A stretch of 64,000 nucleotides of DNA from Seohaeicola saemankumensis (GTDB taxonomy: Bacteria > Pseudomonadota > Alphaproteobacteria > Rhodobacterales > Rhodobacteraceae). This document shows positions 53,041-62,603 of the stretch, one piece after another. The stretch's first letter is position 1; each line of letters starts with the position of its first letter. Under the pieces are notes generated by a model. The model worked only from the letters and a program-made list of their open reading frames with translations, was not told the DNA's origin and did not search any database. A program made the position numbers and the translations under genes. Location of the stretch: contig NZ_JAINWI010000003.1 of NCBI RefSeq assembly GCF_021021435.1, positions 62,001-126,000 of the forward strand, read 5' to 3'.

Positions 53041-54435
53041 ATGTCAGCCAAAGCATTTGATCTGATCGTGATCGGCGCAGGGCCGGGAGGCTATGTTGCG
53101 GCGATCCGTGCCGCGCAACTGGGCCTCAAGGTCGTCATTGTCGAGCGCGAAAATCTGGGCGGCATCTGCCTTAACTGGGGCTGCATTCCGACCAAGGCGA
53201 TGTTGCGCTCTTCGGAAGTGTTCCACCTGATGCACCGCGCCAAGGAATTCGGACTTGGGGCCGAGAAAATCACCTATGATCTGGATGCGGTCGTCAAACG
53301 CTCGCGCGGGGTGGCCAAGCAGTTGTCCTCGGGCATCGGGCATCTGATGAAGAAGAACAAGATCACGGTGGTGATGGGCGATGCGACGATCCCCGCCAAT
53401 GGCCGCGTGACCGTCAAGACAGACAAGGGAACCGAGGACCTGACCGCGCCGCATATCGTGCTGGCGACAGGGGCGCGCGCCCGCGAATTGCCGGGGCTTG
53501 AGGCAGATGGCGATATGGTCTGGTCCTACCGTCACGCGCTGGTGCCGCCGCATATGCCGAAAAAGCTGCTGGTCATCGGGTCGGGCGCGATCGGTATCGA
53601 ATTTGCAAGCTTCTACAACACGCTGGGGGCTGAAACCACGGTGGTCGAGGTGATGGACCGGATTCTTCCGGTCGAGGACGAGGAGATTGCGACATTCGCG
53701 CGCAAATCCTTCCAGAAGCAGGGCATGACAATCATGGAGAAATCCACTGTCAAGCAGTTGGACCGCGGCAAGGGCAGCGTGACCGCGCATATCGAAACCG
53801 GCGGCAAGGTCGAAAAGCTGACCTTTGACACGGTCATTTCTGCTGTGGGCATCGTCGGCAATACCGAAGGCTTGGGGCTGGAAGAACTGGGCGTCAAGAT
53901 CGACCGCACCCATGTGGTGACGGATGAATATTGCCGCACCGGCGTGGACGGGCTGTTCGCCATCGGTGATATCGCAGGCGCGCCCTGGCTGGCGCATAAG
54001 GCCAGCCATGAAGGCGTAATGGTCGCAGAACTGATCGCGGGCCAACATCCGCATCCCGTCAAACCCGATAGCATCGCGGGTTGCACCTATTGCCAGCCCC
54101 AGATTGCCAGCGTCGGTCTGACCGAAGCCAAGGCGAAGGCCGCAGGCTATGACATCAAGGTGGGCCGGTTCCCCTTCATCGGCAATGGCAAGGCGATTGC
54201 GCTGGGTGAGGCAGAAGGCATCATCAAAACGATCTTCGACGCCAAGACAGGTGAGCTTCTGGGGGCGCATATGGTCGGCGCGGAAGTGACCGAACTGATT
54301 CAGGGTTATGTGATTGGGCGCACTTTGGAAACAACAGAGGAAGACCTGATGAACACGGTCTTCCCGCATCCGACCCTGTCCGAGATGATGCATGAATCCG
54401 TTCTGGATGCCTACGGACGGGCGCTGCATTACTGA
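53041..54435 (+). CDS. lpd: Dihydrolipoyl dehydrogenase (E3)
   Basis: 464 aa flavoprotein that reoxidises lipoyl groups with NAD. FAD-binding IGAGPGGYVAAIRAA, redox disulfide C43/C48 in GGICLNWGCIP, NAD-binding VIGSGAIGIEFASFY, and the C-terminal HPHPTLSEMMHES with catalytic His are present. GGAGGGG lies upstream of 53041; a frame from 53023 adds six residues inside the palindrome. Shared operator with pdhA suggests that this is the E3 of the pyruvate dehydrogenase complex encoded at 24-28 kb. Confidence 0.96.
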   Translation: MSAKAFDLIVIGAGPGGYVAAIRAAQLGLKVVIVERENLGGICLNWGCIPTKAMLRSSEVFHLMHRAKEFGLGAEKITYDLDAVVKRSRGVAKQLSSGIGHLMKKNKITVVMGDATIPANGRVTVKTDKGTEDLTAPHIVLATGARARELPGLEADGDMVWSYRHALVPPHMPKKLLVIGSGAIGIEFASFYNTLGAETTVVEVMDRILPVEDEEIATFARKSFQKQGMTIMEKSTVKQLDRGKGSVTAHIETGGKVEKLTFDTVISAVGIVGNTEGLGLEELGVKIDRTHVVTDEYCRTGVDGLFAIGDIAGAPWLAHKASHEGVMVAELIAGQHPHPVKPDSIAGCTYCQPQIASVGLTEAKAKAAGYDIKVGRFPFIGNGKAIALGEAEGIIKTIFDAKTGELLGAHMVGAEVTELIQGYVIGRTLETTEEDLMNTVFPHPTLSEMMHESVLDAYGRALHY

Positions 54436-55011
54436 GCACTGCATGTTGCAAGCGGGTCGGTCTTTCAAGGTCTAGCCCCTGCATTCACGGGTCGGGACGT
54501 TGTCAGCCTATCCGCGCGCTGGTTGTGCAAGAGAATCGTATTTGCGCGGGCGGACATAATCTGTCCTTGATCGAACGGATTTTATAATTTAATTTTTCAG
54601 CATGCGGGGCAAGGCCGGTCAATTTCAGGTCGCTCCAACTTGAAAAGGCTGTATTTTCCGTCGTGCGATTGCCGCGCGGCCAAGCATTCGAGGCAATAAA
54701 CCCGGATACGCCGTCAGGCAGGGTGTTGTTGCGGTGTATCGGACATTATCCAGACAAGGCGGGCCTTGGCGCCCACCTTATCAGACAGACAGGACAAACC
54801 GTACGCTGGATTAAATGGCACCCTTTCCATTCAGGATCAGGTGGGAAGGTATTTTGCATTGATATGATCCCGATCAGGCCCGCATTCCGGAGGGTTGATC
54901 GTTCCGAAAAAGAGATCGCTGCCTTTGCTTTGAGACGGTCGGAATTTCCCCGATCCGCAGTGTGGCGAGTAGAACGCTATTGAAAAACAAACTTTTGATC
55001 GAGGATTGGCC
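54436..55011. other. Region without a confident gene
   Basis: About 575 nt. It includes an AT-rich stretch with TATAAT at 54583-54588. A 106-codon frame at 54663-54983 starting with GTG has no clear ribosome-binding site, no recognisable family and poor match to local codon use; I do not call it. The region should contain the promoter of the small transporter at 55012. Confidence 0.5.
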
Positions 55012-55344
55012 ATGTGGATTTCTGTTTCGCTTTTAGCGACAATTACTGTTCTGACTCTTTTGGGTGACTACTGCATCAAACTGGCAACGAACAAGGAAAC
55101 GGGCATCTACTCGACCTGGTTTGTGATCGGCGCACTTCTGTATGGCATTCCGGCTGTGGGCTGGTTCTTCCTGATGAAAAGCCACTCTCTTGCGATGATC
55201 GGGGTCATGTATAGCGCATCCACTCTGGTTCTGCTGACCATGATGGGGTTCTTTGTCTTCAAGGAAGCAATGGGCTGGCGCGAGGTGATCGGCCTGACCC
55301 TCGCGATCACCGCTGTTGTCGTGTTGAGCCAGAGTGATGCCTGA
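55012..55344 (+). CDS. Small four-helix EamA/SMR-like transporter
   Basis: 110 aa, four transmembrane helices (about 3-20, 33-53, 60-80, 86-106). The fourth-helix sequence WREVIGLTLAITAVVVLS and FFVFKEAMGWRE before it resemble EamA/DMT half-transporters, which act as dimers like SMR pumps. A membrane Asp (D20) takes the place of the SMR glutamate. Substrate unknown. GAGGA lies 6 nt before ATG 55012; a TTG at 55006 is a less likely start. Confidence 0.75.
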   Translation: MWISVSLLATITVLTLLGDYCIKLATNKETGIYSTWFVIGALLYGIPAVGWFFLMKSHSLAMIGVMYSASTLVLLTMMGFFVFKEAMGWREVIGLTLAITAVVVLSQSDA

Positions 55345-55415
55345 ACCCGTCTGCCGGCCATGCGCCGATATCAGGGACTGGCACAAGGTTCTTGATTGCC
55401 GCAATGCGTATCGCG

Positions 55416-55772
55416 TCAGCGGGTTACGGTGCCACCCGCGGCGGCCCAATGATGCAACCCGCCAAGGTTATGTGTCTCGCGATAGCCAAGTTTCTTGAGG
55501 ATATTTGCAGCCATCCCGGACCGGGCACCCGAGGCACAGTAGATGGCAACGGGTTTATCCGGCGCTAAAGCCGCATTGAAATCGGGATGGCGCGGATCAG
55601 CCACCATCGACAGGCGCATCAGCGGGATATGCAGCGCCCCTTCGGCGCGCCCTGTCTGGGCCAATTCAGAATGATCGCGCACATCGACCAGCGTCATCTC
55701 GCCGGCGTCGATGCGGGCGATCACATCGGAAATGGTCAGGGCAGTGGCAGTCTGGCGTTTGAAACCGAACAT
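55416..55772 (-). CDS. Rhodanese-domain sulfurtransferase
   Basis: 118 aa. Single rhodanese domain with catalytic C79 in YCASGARSGMAAN, the six-residue loop typical of sulfur-transferring rhodaneses, and VDVRDHSELAQTGRAEGALHIPL earlier. It would handle persulfide sulfur. AGAGGA precedes the start at 55772; longer upstream frames run through the operator. An ATTC-N8-GAAT site lies 84 nt upstream, pointing to regulation by sulfide/persulfide. Confidence 0.93.
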   Translation of the reverse strand: MFGFKRQTATALTISDVIARIDAGEMTLVDVRDHSELAQTGRAEGALHIPLMRLSMVADPRHPDFNAALAPDKPVAIYCASGARSGMAANILKKLGYRETHNLGGLHHWAAAGGTVTR

Positions 55773-55855
55773 GGTGAAGGTCCTCTGGACTGGAAAATGC
55801 GATATACCTATGTGGAGGGGCCTTCCGGCCCTGGCAAGTGGGGCATATCTAATAA

Positions 55856-55889
55856 ATTCCAAAAATGGAATACATAAAATGGAATGCAT
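55856..55889. promoter_or_regulatory. SqrR/BigR-like operator before rhodanese gene
   Basis: ATTC (55856-55859), 8 nt, GAAT (55868-55871). It partly overlaps a perfect-phase tandem repeat of 14 bases, AAAATGGAATACAT then AAAATGGAATGCAT (55862-55889). ATTC-N8-GAAT is the consensus reported for SqrR, the persulfide-responsive repressor of Rhodobacter capsulatus. With a rhodanese gene downstream the match is unlikely to be accidental, though no SqrR gene is in this window. Confidence 0.65.
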
Positions 55890-55983
55890 AAAGGTGATCC
55901 TGCCGGGACTTTGCCTGTTTTGTTCAAAAACCATGCAGTTTTGAGGTCCCACGCAACGCTTGCATTCCGGGCTAATTCCGGAT

Positions 55984-55998
55984 GTTCTTGACTTGTTC
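55984..55998. promoter_or_regulatory. SOS box (GTTC-N7-GTTC) before uvrA
   Basis: GTTC at 55984-55987, seven bases, GTTC at 55995-55998. This is the LexA-binding consensus described in Rhodobacter and other alphaproteobacteria. It overlaps TTGACT, a possible -35 element, 64 nt before the uvrA start, so LexA would block RNA polymerase. Confidence 0.8.
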
Positions 55999-56061
55999 TT
56001 AACTTTGCATTGGAGACTCAGTCACGCTCCACTATCTATAGCTGGCTGAACGGGGGCAATA

Positions 56062-59001
56062 ATGGCTGATCTCAAGAAAATCGAAGTGCGCGGTGCGCGG
56101 GAACACAACCTCAAGAATATCGACGTGGATATTCCGCGCGACCAGCTTGTGGTGATCACCGGCCTGTCGGGGTCGGGCAAATCCAGTCTGGCCTTTGACA
56201 CGATCTATGCCGAAGGACAGCGCCGCTATGTCGAAAGCCTGTCGGCCTATGCCCGCCAGTTCCTTGATATGATGCAGAAACCTGATGTGGATCATATCAG
56301 CGGCCTTAGCCCCGCAATCTCCATTGAGCAGAAAACGACAAGCAAGAATCCGCGTTCCACCGTCGGCACGGTTACCGAAATCTACGACTATATGCGCTTG
56401 CTATTCGCGCGGGTCGGCACGCCCTACAGCCCCGCCACCGGCCTGCCGATCGAGGCGCAGCAGGTGCAAGACATGGTCGATCGTGTCATGGCCATGCCCG
56501 AGGATACCCGCGCCTATCTGCTGGCCCCCATCGTGCGGGATCGCAAGGGCGAGTATCGCAAGGAATTTCTTGAACTGCGCAAGCAGGGTTTCCAACGCGT
56601 GAAGGTGGACGGGCAGTTCTACGAACTGGACGAGCCGCCCACGCTGGACAAGAAATTCCGCCACGATATTGACGTGGTGGTTGACCGTCTTGTGGTGCGA
56701 GAGGGGTTAGAGACACGGCTGGCCGACAGCTTCCGCACGGCACTGGATCTGGCTGACGGGATCGCGGTGCTGGAAATCGTGCCGCAGGGGGGCATCTCGG
56801 ATGCGGCCGCATCCCCCTCGCAAGGCGCAGAGGGCGTGGTAGCGGCCGATGAGACACAGCGCATCACCTTTTCCGAGAAATTCGCCTGCCCAGTCAGCGG
56901 TTTCACTATTCCTGAAATCGAACCGCGCCTGTTCTCCTTCAACGCACCTTTCGGGGCCTGTCCCGTCTGCGATGGTCTGGGGGTCGAGCTGTTCTTCGAC
57001 GAGCGCCTTGTCGTGCCGGACCAGAACCTGAAAATCAGCGATGGTGCGCTGGCCCCGTGGCGAAAGGGCAAAAGCCCCTACTTCACCCAGACGATCGAGG
57101 CGATTGCCAAGCATTACGAATTTGACAAGAACGCCAAATGGAAAGACTTGCCCGAACATGTGCAGCAGGTTTTCCTCTATGGCTCGGCCGGCGAGGAAAT
57201 CGCCTTTCGCTATGACGAAGGGGGGCGTGTCTATCAGGTCAGCCGCGTGTTCGAAGGCGTCATCCCCAATATGGAACGCCGCTACCGCGAGACAGATAGT
57301 GCGTGGATCAGGGAAGAATTCGAGCGTTACCAGAACAATCGTGCCTGCGGAGCTTGCGGCGGCTACCGCCTGCGGCCCGAGGCGCTGGCGGTGCGGATCG
57401 GCCCTGCCAAGGGCGGGCCGGACCAGCTCAGGCATGTGGGACAGGTGGTGCAAATGTCGATCCGCGAGGCATTCGACTGGTGCCAGACTGTTCCACAGCA
57501 TCTGACCGCCCAGAAGAACGAAATCGCCCGCGCCATTCTCAAGGAAATTCGCGAGCGTCTTGGCTTTCTGAACAACGTGGGCTTGGAATACCTGACCCTG
57601 TCGCGCAATGCAGGCACCCTGTCAGGCGGTGAAAGCCAGCGTATCCGCCTTGCCAGCCAGATCGGCAGCGGGCTGACGGGGGTGCTTTACGTGCTGGACG
57701 AGCCCTCCATCGGGTTGCACCAGCGCGACAACGACCGCCTGCTGGGTACGCTGAAAAACCTGCGCGATCAGGGCAATAGCGTGATCGTTGTGGAGCATGA
57801 CGAAGAAGCGATCCGCATGGCCGACTATGTCTTCGATATCGGTCCGGGGGCAGGGGTGCATGGCGGGCAGGTCGTGTCGCATGGCACGCCCGCCGATATC
57901 ATCGCCGATCCTGCCAGCCTGACGGGGCAATACCTGTCCGGCGCACGCGAGATTGCGGTGCCGGCCAAACGGCGCACGGGGAACAAAAGGAAGATCACCG
58001 TGGTCAAAGCCTCGGGCAATAACCTGCATGATCTGACGGTGGATTTCCCGCTGGCGAAATTCGTCTGTGTCACCGGCGTATCGGGCGGGGGCAAATCGAC
58101 GCTGACCATCGAGACTTTGTTCAAGACCGCCTCGATGCAACTGAACGGCGCACGCCAGACACCTGCGCCCTGCGAGACGATCAAGGGGCTTGAACATCTG
58201 GACAAGGTCATCGACATCGACCAGCGTCCTATCGGACGTACGCCGCGCTCGAACCCTGCCACCTATACAGGGGCCTTCACCCCGATCCGCGACTGGTTCG
58301 CGGGCCTGCCCGAGGCCAAGGCGCGCGGCTACAAACCGGGGCGCTTCAGTTTCAACGTCAAGGGGGGCCGCTGCGAGGCCTGTCAGGGCGACGGTGTCAT
58401 CAAGATCGAGATGCATTTCCTGCCCGACGTCTACGTGGAATGCGAAACCTGCAAGGGTGCGCGCTACAACCGCGAGACTCTGGAGGTGAAGTTCAAAGGC
58501 AAAAGCATCGCCGATGTGCTCGATATGACAGTGGAAGACGCGCAGGACTTTTTCAAGGCGGTGCCTTCCATCCGAGAAAAGATGGATGCGTTGATGCGTG
58601 TCGGCCTTGGCTATATCAAGGTGGGCCAACAAGCGACGACCCTGTCAGGTGGCGAGGCGCAGCGCGTGAAACTGTCCAAGGAACTTGCCAAACGCTCGAC
58701 GGGTCGGACGCTTTATATCCTGGACGAGCCGACCACCGGCCTGCATTTCGAGGATGTACGCAAACTGCTGGAAGTGCTGCACGAACTGGTCGATCAGGGC
58801 AATTCGGTGATCGTGATCGAACACAACCTTGACGTGGTCAAAACCGCCGACTGGATCATCGACATCGGCCCCGAAGGCGGCGATGGCGGGGGCGAGTTGG
58901 TGGCAACGGGCACGCCCGAACAGGTGGCCGACGAACCGCGCAGCCATACAGGTCATTACCTCAAGCAGATGTTGGCAGGCCGCAAGGTCGCTGCCGAGTA
59001 A
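56062..59001 (+). CDS. uvrA: Excinuclease ABC subunit A
   Basis: 979 aa. The damage-recognition ATPase of nucleotide excision repair. Walker A of the first ATPase is [10 protein letters not shown] at about 34-43 and of the second [10 protein letters not shown] near residue 680; both ABC signatures ([12 protein letters not shown] and [12 protein letters not shown]) are present, and zinc-finger CxxC pairs are seen in [18 protein letters not shown] and [19 protein letters not shown] lies before the start. SOS regulation is predicted from the upstream site. Confidence 0.98.
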   Translation: MADLKKIEVRGAREHNLKNIDVDIPRDQLVVITGLSGSGKSSLAFDTIYAEGQRRYVESLSAYARQFLDMMQKPDVDHISGLSPAISIEQKTTSKNPRSTVGTVTEIYDYMRLLFARVGTPYSPATGLPIEAQQVQDMVDRVMAMPEDTRAYLLAPIVRDRKGEYRKEFLELRKQGFQRVKVDGQFYELDEPPTLDKKFRHDIDVVVDRLVVREGLETRLADSFRTALDLADGIAVLEIVPQGGISDAAASPSQGAEGVVAADETQRITFSEKFACPVSGFTIPEIEPRLFSFNAPFGACPVCDGLGVELFFDERLVVPDQNLKISDGALAPWRKGKSPYFTQTIEAIAKHYEFDKNAKWKDLPEHVQQVFLYGSAGEEIAFRYDEGGRVYQVSRVFEGVIPNMERRYRETDSAWIREEFERYQNNRACGACGGYRLRPEALAVRIGPAKGGPDQLRHVGQVVQMSIREAFDWCQTVPQHLTAQKNEIARAILKEIRERLGFLNNVGLEYLTLSRNAGTLSGGESQRIRLASQIGSGLTGVLYVLDEPSIGLHQRDNDRLLGTLKNLRDQGNSVIVVEHDEEAIRMADYVFDIGPGAGVHGGQVVSHGTPADIIADPASLTGQYLSGAREIAVPAKRRTGNKRKITVVKASGNNLHDLTVDFPLAKFVCVTGVSGGGKSTLTIETLFKTASMQLNGARQTPAPCETIKGLEHLDKVIDIDQRPIGRTPRSNPATYTGAFTPIRDWFAGLPEAKARGYKPGRFSFNVKGGRCEACQGDGVIKIEMHFLPDVYVECETCKGARYNRETLEVKFKGKSIADVLDMTVEDAQDFFKAVPSIREKMDALMRVGLGYIKVGQQATTLSGGEAQRVKLSKELAKRSTGRTLYILDEPTTGLHFEDVRKLLEVLHELVDQGNSVIVIEHNLDVVKTADWIIDIGPEGGDGGGELVATGTPEQVADEPRSHTGHYLKQMLAGRKVAAE

Positions 59002-59068
59002 GCTGAGGGGCCCGCAACATCAACCCCCCGCGCCGCAGGGCAGCGGTCCGCTTCAATCCGTCAGGATC

Positions 59069-59269
59069 TTACTTCTTCATCGGGCAGGTGTTCAGACCCA
59101 GCAGTTTATAGGCAAAACAGGTCTGGAACACACCGGTCAGCAGGATCGGCAGACCCAGCAGGTAGAGCCAGCGATAGGCGCCCTCGTCATTCAGGAAAAA
59201 GCCCAACAGCAGGGCAAGGCCCAACACGATGCGCGCGATACGGTCAATGCCGCCGACATTCTTGGTCAT
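59069..59269 (-). CDS. DUF2892 (YgaP-type membrane) protein
   Basis: 66 aa. Two transmembrane helices (about 13-30 and 34-52) and a cysteine-containing end, FQTCFAYKLLGLNTCPMKK. DUF2892 is the membrane part of YgaP-like rhodaneses and occurs alone in sulfide-responsive operons. Upstream (59289-59304) is ATTC-N8-TAAT, a degenerate version of the site before the rhodanese gene. Role in sulfur handling is inferred. Confidence 0.85.
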   Translation of the reverse strand: MTKNVGGIDRIARIVLGLALLLGFFLNDEGAYRWLYLLGLPILLTGVFQTCFAYKLLGLNTCPMKK

Positions 59270-59368
59270 TATAGCCTCTGGATTAAATATTCCGATAACT
59301 TAATATAACCAAAGGGAACCCGTCTGGCTAGCGCCGCAATCATCCCTGACCGCGACACTTTTACGTGA

Positions 59369-60241
59369 TCATCCGCGTCCGCGTTTTTCGAAACGTGGCA
59401 ACATGGCGCTGAAATCCTTGCCTTTGCCATCCTCGGCCTCGACGAACTGGGCATAAAGCGCGGCTGCAGCCTGTCCCATCGGCGTATCTGCATCTGCGGA
59501 TTGTGCCGCCTGCTGCGACAGGCGCAGGTCTTTCAGCATCAACTCGGCTGCAAATCCGGGCTGGTAGCCGTTATCCGCAGGGCTTTGCGGCCCGACACCC
59601 GGTGCAGGGCAGTAGGCATTCATCGTCCAGCTATAGCCCGAGGAGGTCGAGACCACGTCGAACATCTTTTGCCGGTCCAGCCCCAGCTTGTCGGCCAAGG
59701 CAAAGGCCTCGCAGGTGGCGATCATGGTCACGCCCAAAATCATGTTATTGCAGATCTTGGCAGCCTGTCCCGCGCCCGCATCGCCGCAATGCACGGCTTT
59801 CTGGCCCATGATGTCGAACAGGGGCTTGGCCTTGGCAAAGGCTGCATCCGTGCCACCTGCCATGAAGGTCAGCGTGCCCGCGGTCGCCCCGCCGGTGCCG
59901 CCCGAGACTGGCGCATCCACCGCCAGCAACCCAGCCGCTTCCGCCTGCGCAGCCACGGCGCGGGCGCTGTCCACATCGACGGTCGAGCAATCTACCAAGG
60001 CCGCGCCCTTCGACATGACGGGGATCACCTCGTCAGCCACACTGCGCAGGATCGCGCCATTGGGCAGCATCGTGATCACCACATCCGCACCTGTCGCCGC
60101 AGCGGAAGACGAGCTTGCAGCCTGCACGCCCGTAACCGTCACACCGGCAGCATCGAAGCCGGTCACCTCGTGCCCTGCCTTGACCAGATTGGCCGCCATC
60201 GGCGCGCCCATATTGCCAAGCCCGATAAATCCGATTTTCAT
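59369..60241 (-). CDS. mmsB: 3-hydroxyisobutyrate dehydrogenase
   Basis: 290 aa. It oxidises 3-hydroxyisobutyrate to methylmalonate semialdehyde in valine breakdown. NAD-binding GFIGLGNMGAPMAANL, substrate-binding DAPVSGGTGGA and the catalytic K162 in AAKICNNMIL are typical. It is the last gene of the valine operon, 12 nt after the hydrolase. Confidence 0.95.
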   Translation of the reverse strand: MKIGFIGLGNMGAPMAANLVKAGHEVTGFDAAGVTVTGVQAASSSSAAATGADVVITMLPNGAILRSVADEVIPVMSKGAALVDCSTVDVDSARAVAAQAEAAGLLAVDAPVSGGTGGATAGTLTFMAGGTDAAFAKAKPLFDIMGQKAVHCGDAGAGQAAKICNNMILGVTMIATCEAFALADKLGLDRQKMFDVVSTSSGYSWTMNAYCPAPGVGPQSPADNGYQPGFAAELMLKDLRLSQQAAQSADADTPMGQAAAALYAQFVEAEDGKGKDFSAMLPRFEKRGRG

Positions 60242-60253
60242 GTCATGGTCCTT

Positions 60254-61285
60254 TCAGAATGTGAGGGCATTGTCGCCAAGTGGCGCGAGCATATCCGCAA
60301 CCGCCTGCGGCGGCAGGGTGTCGATCCCGTGTTTCCAGACCGGCTTGCGGTCCTTGTCGATGATAGCCGCGCGGATACCTTCAAGGAAATCACCATGTTC
60401 CATCGCGCGCCATGTGACGCGGTATTCCAGATCAAGTGCGGTGCGGATGGTGGCATCCGTCCCCCGCAACCGCGCCAGCATCTCAAGCGTGCAGGCCATG
60501 GCCAGCGGGGAATTGCGGGTCACAGCTTTTAGGACGGATGCGGCAAAATCGCTGTCATCCGCGCGCAATACCGCAAGGATATCTGCAAGGCTGTCACTGT
60601 GGAACAACCGGTCGATCAGCACGGCAGAGGCGCTTAGCGGCCCTTGCGGGGCCTCTTCGCTGGCCTGCGCGACCGCCTCGGGATCGCCGGTCCGGCAAAG
60701 GGTTGCTACCAGTTCCGGCCATGCGGCTTGCGGGATAAAATGATCGGCGAATCCCGCCGCAATCACATCGCCGTTCTCCAGCCGTGCCGCTGTCAGCCCC
60801 AGATAGGACCCCAACCGTCCCGGCGCGCGGGCCAGCAAAAGCGAGCCGCCAACATCGGGCACCAGACCGATCCCGCATTCGGGCATCGAGATGCGGCTTG
60901 TCTCTCCCACCACGCGGTGGCTGGCGTGACAACCCAGACCGACACCGCCGCCCATTGTGAAGCCCTGCATCAAGCTGACAACGGGCTTGGGGTACTCGGC
61001 CAGTTTCGCATTCACACGGTACTCGTCCGCCCAGAACCGCCGCCCAAAGGCAAAATCGCCCGCCGTCCCGCTGGCATAGAGCGCCGCGATATCGCCGCCC
61101 GCACAAAACGCCTTGTCACCCGCAGCATCCAGCAGAACCAGCGCCACGCCTTCATCATCGCGCCACGCATCCAGCGCCGCCTCGACCGCCAGCACCATGT
61201 CATAGGTCAGCGCATTAAGCGCCTGTGGCCGTGTCAGCGTGATACGGCCCGCGCGCCCCTCGACCCTGATCTCGATTTCGCTCAT
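60254..61285 (-). CDS. 3-hydroxyisobutyryl-CoA hydrolase
   Basis: 343 aa, crotonase superfamily. It releases 3-hydroxyisobutyrate from its CoA ester. CAGGDIAALY and GFTMGGGVGL form the oxyanion hole; E136 (MPECGIG) and D144 (LVPDVGG) match the catalytic acids of HIBYL-CoA hydrolase, distinguishing it from ordinary hydratases. Starts in the dehydrogenase stop codon (ATGA). Confidence 0.92.
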   Translation of the reverse strand: MSEIEIRVEGRAGRITLTRPQALNALTYDMVLAVEAALDAWRDDEGVALVLLDAAGDKAFCAGGDIAALYASGTAGDFAFGRRFWADEYRVNAKLAEYPKPVVSLMQGFTMGGGVGLGCHASHRVVGETSRISMPECGIGLVPDVGGSLLLARAPGRLGSYLGLTAARLENGDVIAAGFADHFIPQAAWPELVATLCRTGDPEAVAQASEEAPQGPLSASAVLIDRLFHSDSLADILAVLRADDSDFAASVLKAVTRNSPLAMACTLEMLARLRGTDATIRTALDLEYRVTWRAMEHGDFLEGIRAAIIDKDRKPVWKHGIDTLPPQAVADMLAPLGDNALTF

Positions 61286-62424
61286 CTGTCTGCCAGCATC
61301 TGCCGCGCGACGATCACGCGCATGATCTCGTTGGTGCCTTCCAGAATCTCGTGGACGCGCAGATCGCGGACAAGTTTCTCGATGCCGTAATCGGCCAGAT
61401 AGCCATAGCCGCCATGCAGTTGCAGGCACTGGTTCACGATACGGCTGCCCGCCTCGGTCACGAATTTCTTGGCCATGGCGCAGTATTTCGTGGCATCGGG
61501 CGCGCCGGTGTCCAGTTTCCATGCTGCCTGACGCAGGAACACGCGGGCCGCCTGCAATTCGATTTCCATATCGGCCAGCCGGAATTGCAGGCCCTGAAAC
61601 TGGTCAATGGGTTTGCCGAAGGCCTTGCGCTCGCCCATATAGTTCAGTGTCAGGTCCAGCGCTGTCTGGGCAGCCCCGACCGAACAGGCCGCGATATTCA
61701 GCCGCCCGCCGTCCAGTCCCATCATCGCATAGGAAAAACCGCGCCCTTCCTCGCCCACCAGATTTTCCGCAGGCACCATGCAATCATCAAACTGCACCTG
61801 CCGCGTGGGCTGGCTGCGCCATCCCATCTTGTCCTCAAGCCCGCCGAAGCTCAGCCCTTTCGCACCATCTTCGACAACTACCGTAGACACGCCCTTGGGT
61901 CCGTCATCGCCGGTGCGGACCATCACCACATAAGCATCCGAATAGCCGCCACCCGAGATGAAAGCCTTGGTGCCGTTCAGCACATAACCCTCGTTACTGC
62001 GCGCCGCGCGTGTCTTGAGCGCCGCCGCATCCGATCCCGATCCCGGTTCTGTCAGGCAGTAGGACAGCACGGTCTCCATGCTCAGCACGCGCGGCATGAA
62101 GCGCGCTTTCAACGCGTCCGATCCGAAACTGTCCAGCATCTTGGCGCACATGTTGTGGATCGACAGGAATGCCGCAACCGAGGGGCAGGCCATGCTCAAG
62201 GCCTCGAACACCAGCGTCGCGTCCAGACGGCTCAGCCCCGCGCCGCCGCCTTCTTCCGAGACATAAAGCCCGCCGAACCCCAGCGCGCCGACCTGCGGCC
62301 ACAACTCTTTCGGGATCGTGCCTGCGGCCTCCCATGTGCGGGCATGGGGCGCGATATGTTCTTGGCCGAAATCGCGCGCCATGTCGAAGATGGCGGCTTG
62401 TTCCTCGGTCAGGGCGAAATCCAT
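61282..62424 (-). CDS. Acyl-CoA dehydrogenase, probably isobutyryl-CoA
   Basis: 380 aa FAD enzyme. The ACAD signatures YCLTEPGSGSDAAALKT and QLHGGYGYLADYGIEKLVRD are present, and the C-terminal Glu in HEILEGTNEI is the likely catalytic base. The operon of mmsA, this gene, HIBYL-CoA hydrolase and mmsB points to isobutyryl-CoA as substrate. GGAGGAG lies before 62424; a longer frame reaching 62535 would read through the 23-nt motif. Confidence 0.93.
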   Translation of the reverse strand: MDFALTEEQAAIFDMARDFGQEHIAPHARTWEAAGTIPKELWPQVGALGFGGLYVSEEGGGAGLSRLDATLVFEALSMACPSVAAFLSIHNMCAKMLDSFGSDALKARFMPRVLSMETVLSYCLTEPGSGSDAAALKTRAARSNEGYVLNGTKAFISGGGYSDAYVVMVRTGDDGPKGVSTVVVEDGAKGLSFGGLEDKMGWRSQPTRQVQFDDCMVPAENLVGEEGRGFSYAMMGLDGGRLNIAACSVGAAQTALDLTLNYMGERKAFGKPIDQFQGLQFRLADMEIELQAARVFLRQAAWKLDTGAPDATKYCAMAKKFVTEAGSRIVNQCLQLHGGYGYLADYGIEKLVRDLRVHEILEGTNEIMRVIVARQMLADR

Positions 62425-62446
62425 GGGTGTCTCCTCCGAAACGACT

Positions 62447-62468
62447 GAATTGAACGCGTGTTTAATTC
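62447..62468. promoter_or_regulatory. Palindrome upstream of acyl-CoA dehydrogenase
   Basis: GAATTGAAC, centre GCGT, GTTTAATTC: 9-bp arms with one mismatch. It lies 23 nt before the dehydrogenase start, in the 179-nt gap after mmsA. It could be the operator of a TetR- or GntR-type regulator of branched-chain or fatty acid breakdown. Confidence 0.5.
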
Positions 62469-62518
62469 TGAACTGTTGCAGCAGTTTTTCAAGCGCCGCG
62501 ACAGAAAAAGCCTCCCCT

Positions 62519-62541
62519 GCTTCTTCTTGCCGCAAATATCC
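62519..62541 (-). repeat. Dispersed 23-nt motif, copy D
   Basis: GGATATTTGCGG then CAAGAAGAAGC on the minus strand. It is the central form: copy B differs by one base. Located between mmsA and the acyl-CoA dehydrogenase gene, facing the latter. Confidence 0.8.
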
Positions 62542-62603
62542 GAAAACCGCATCTGCATCAGGAAAACGGCCCCCTATGACTCACACCGGGGGCCGCGTAT
62601 CGG

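Noticed and set aside
54663-54983. 106-codon frame between lpd and the small transporter
   Set aside because: GTG start, no ribosome-binding site, no family, codon use unlike neighbours.
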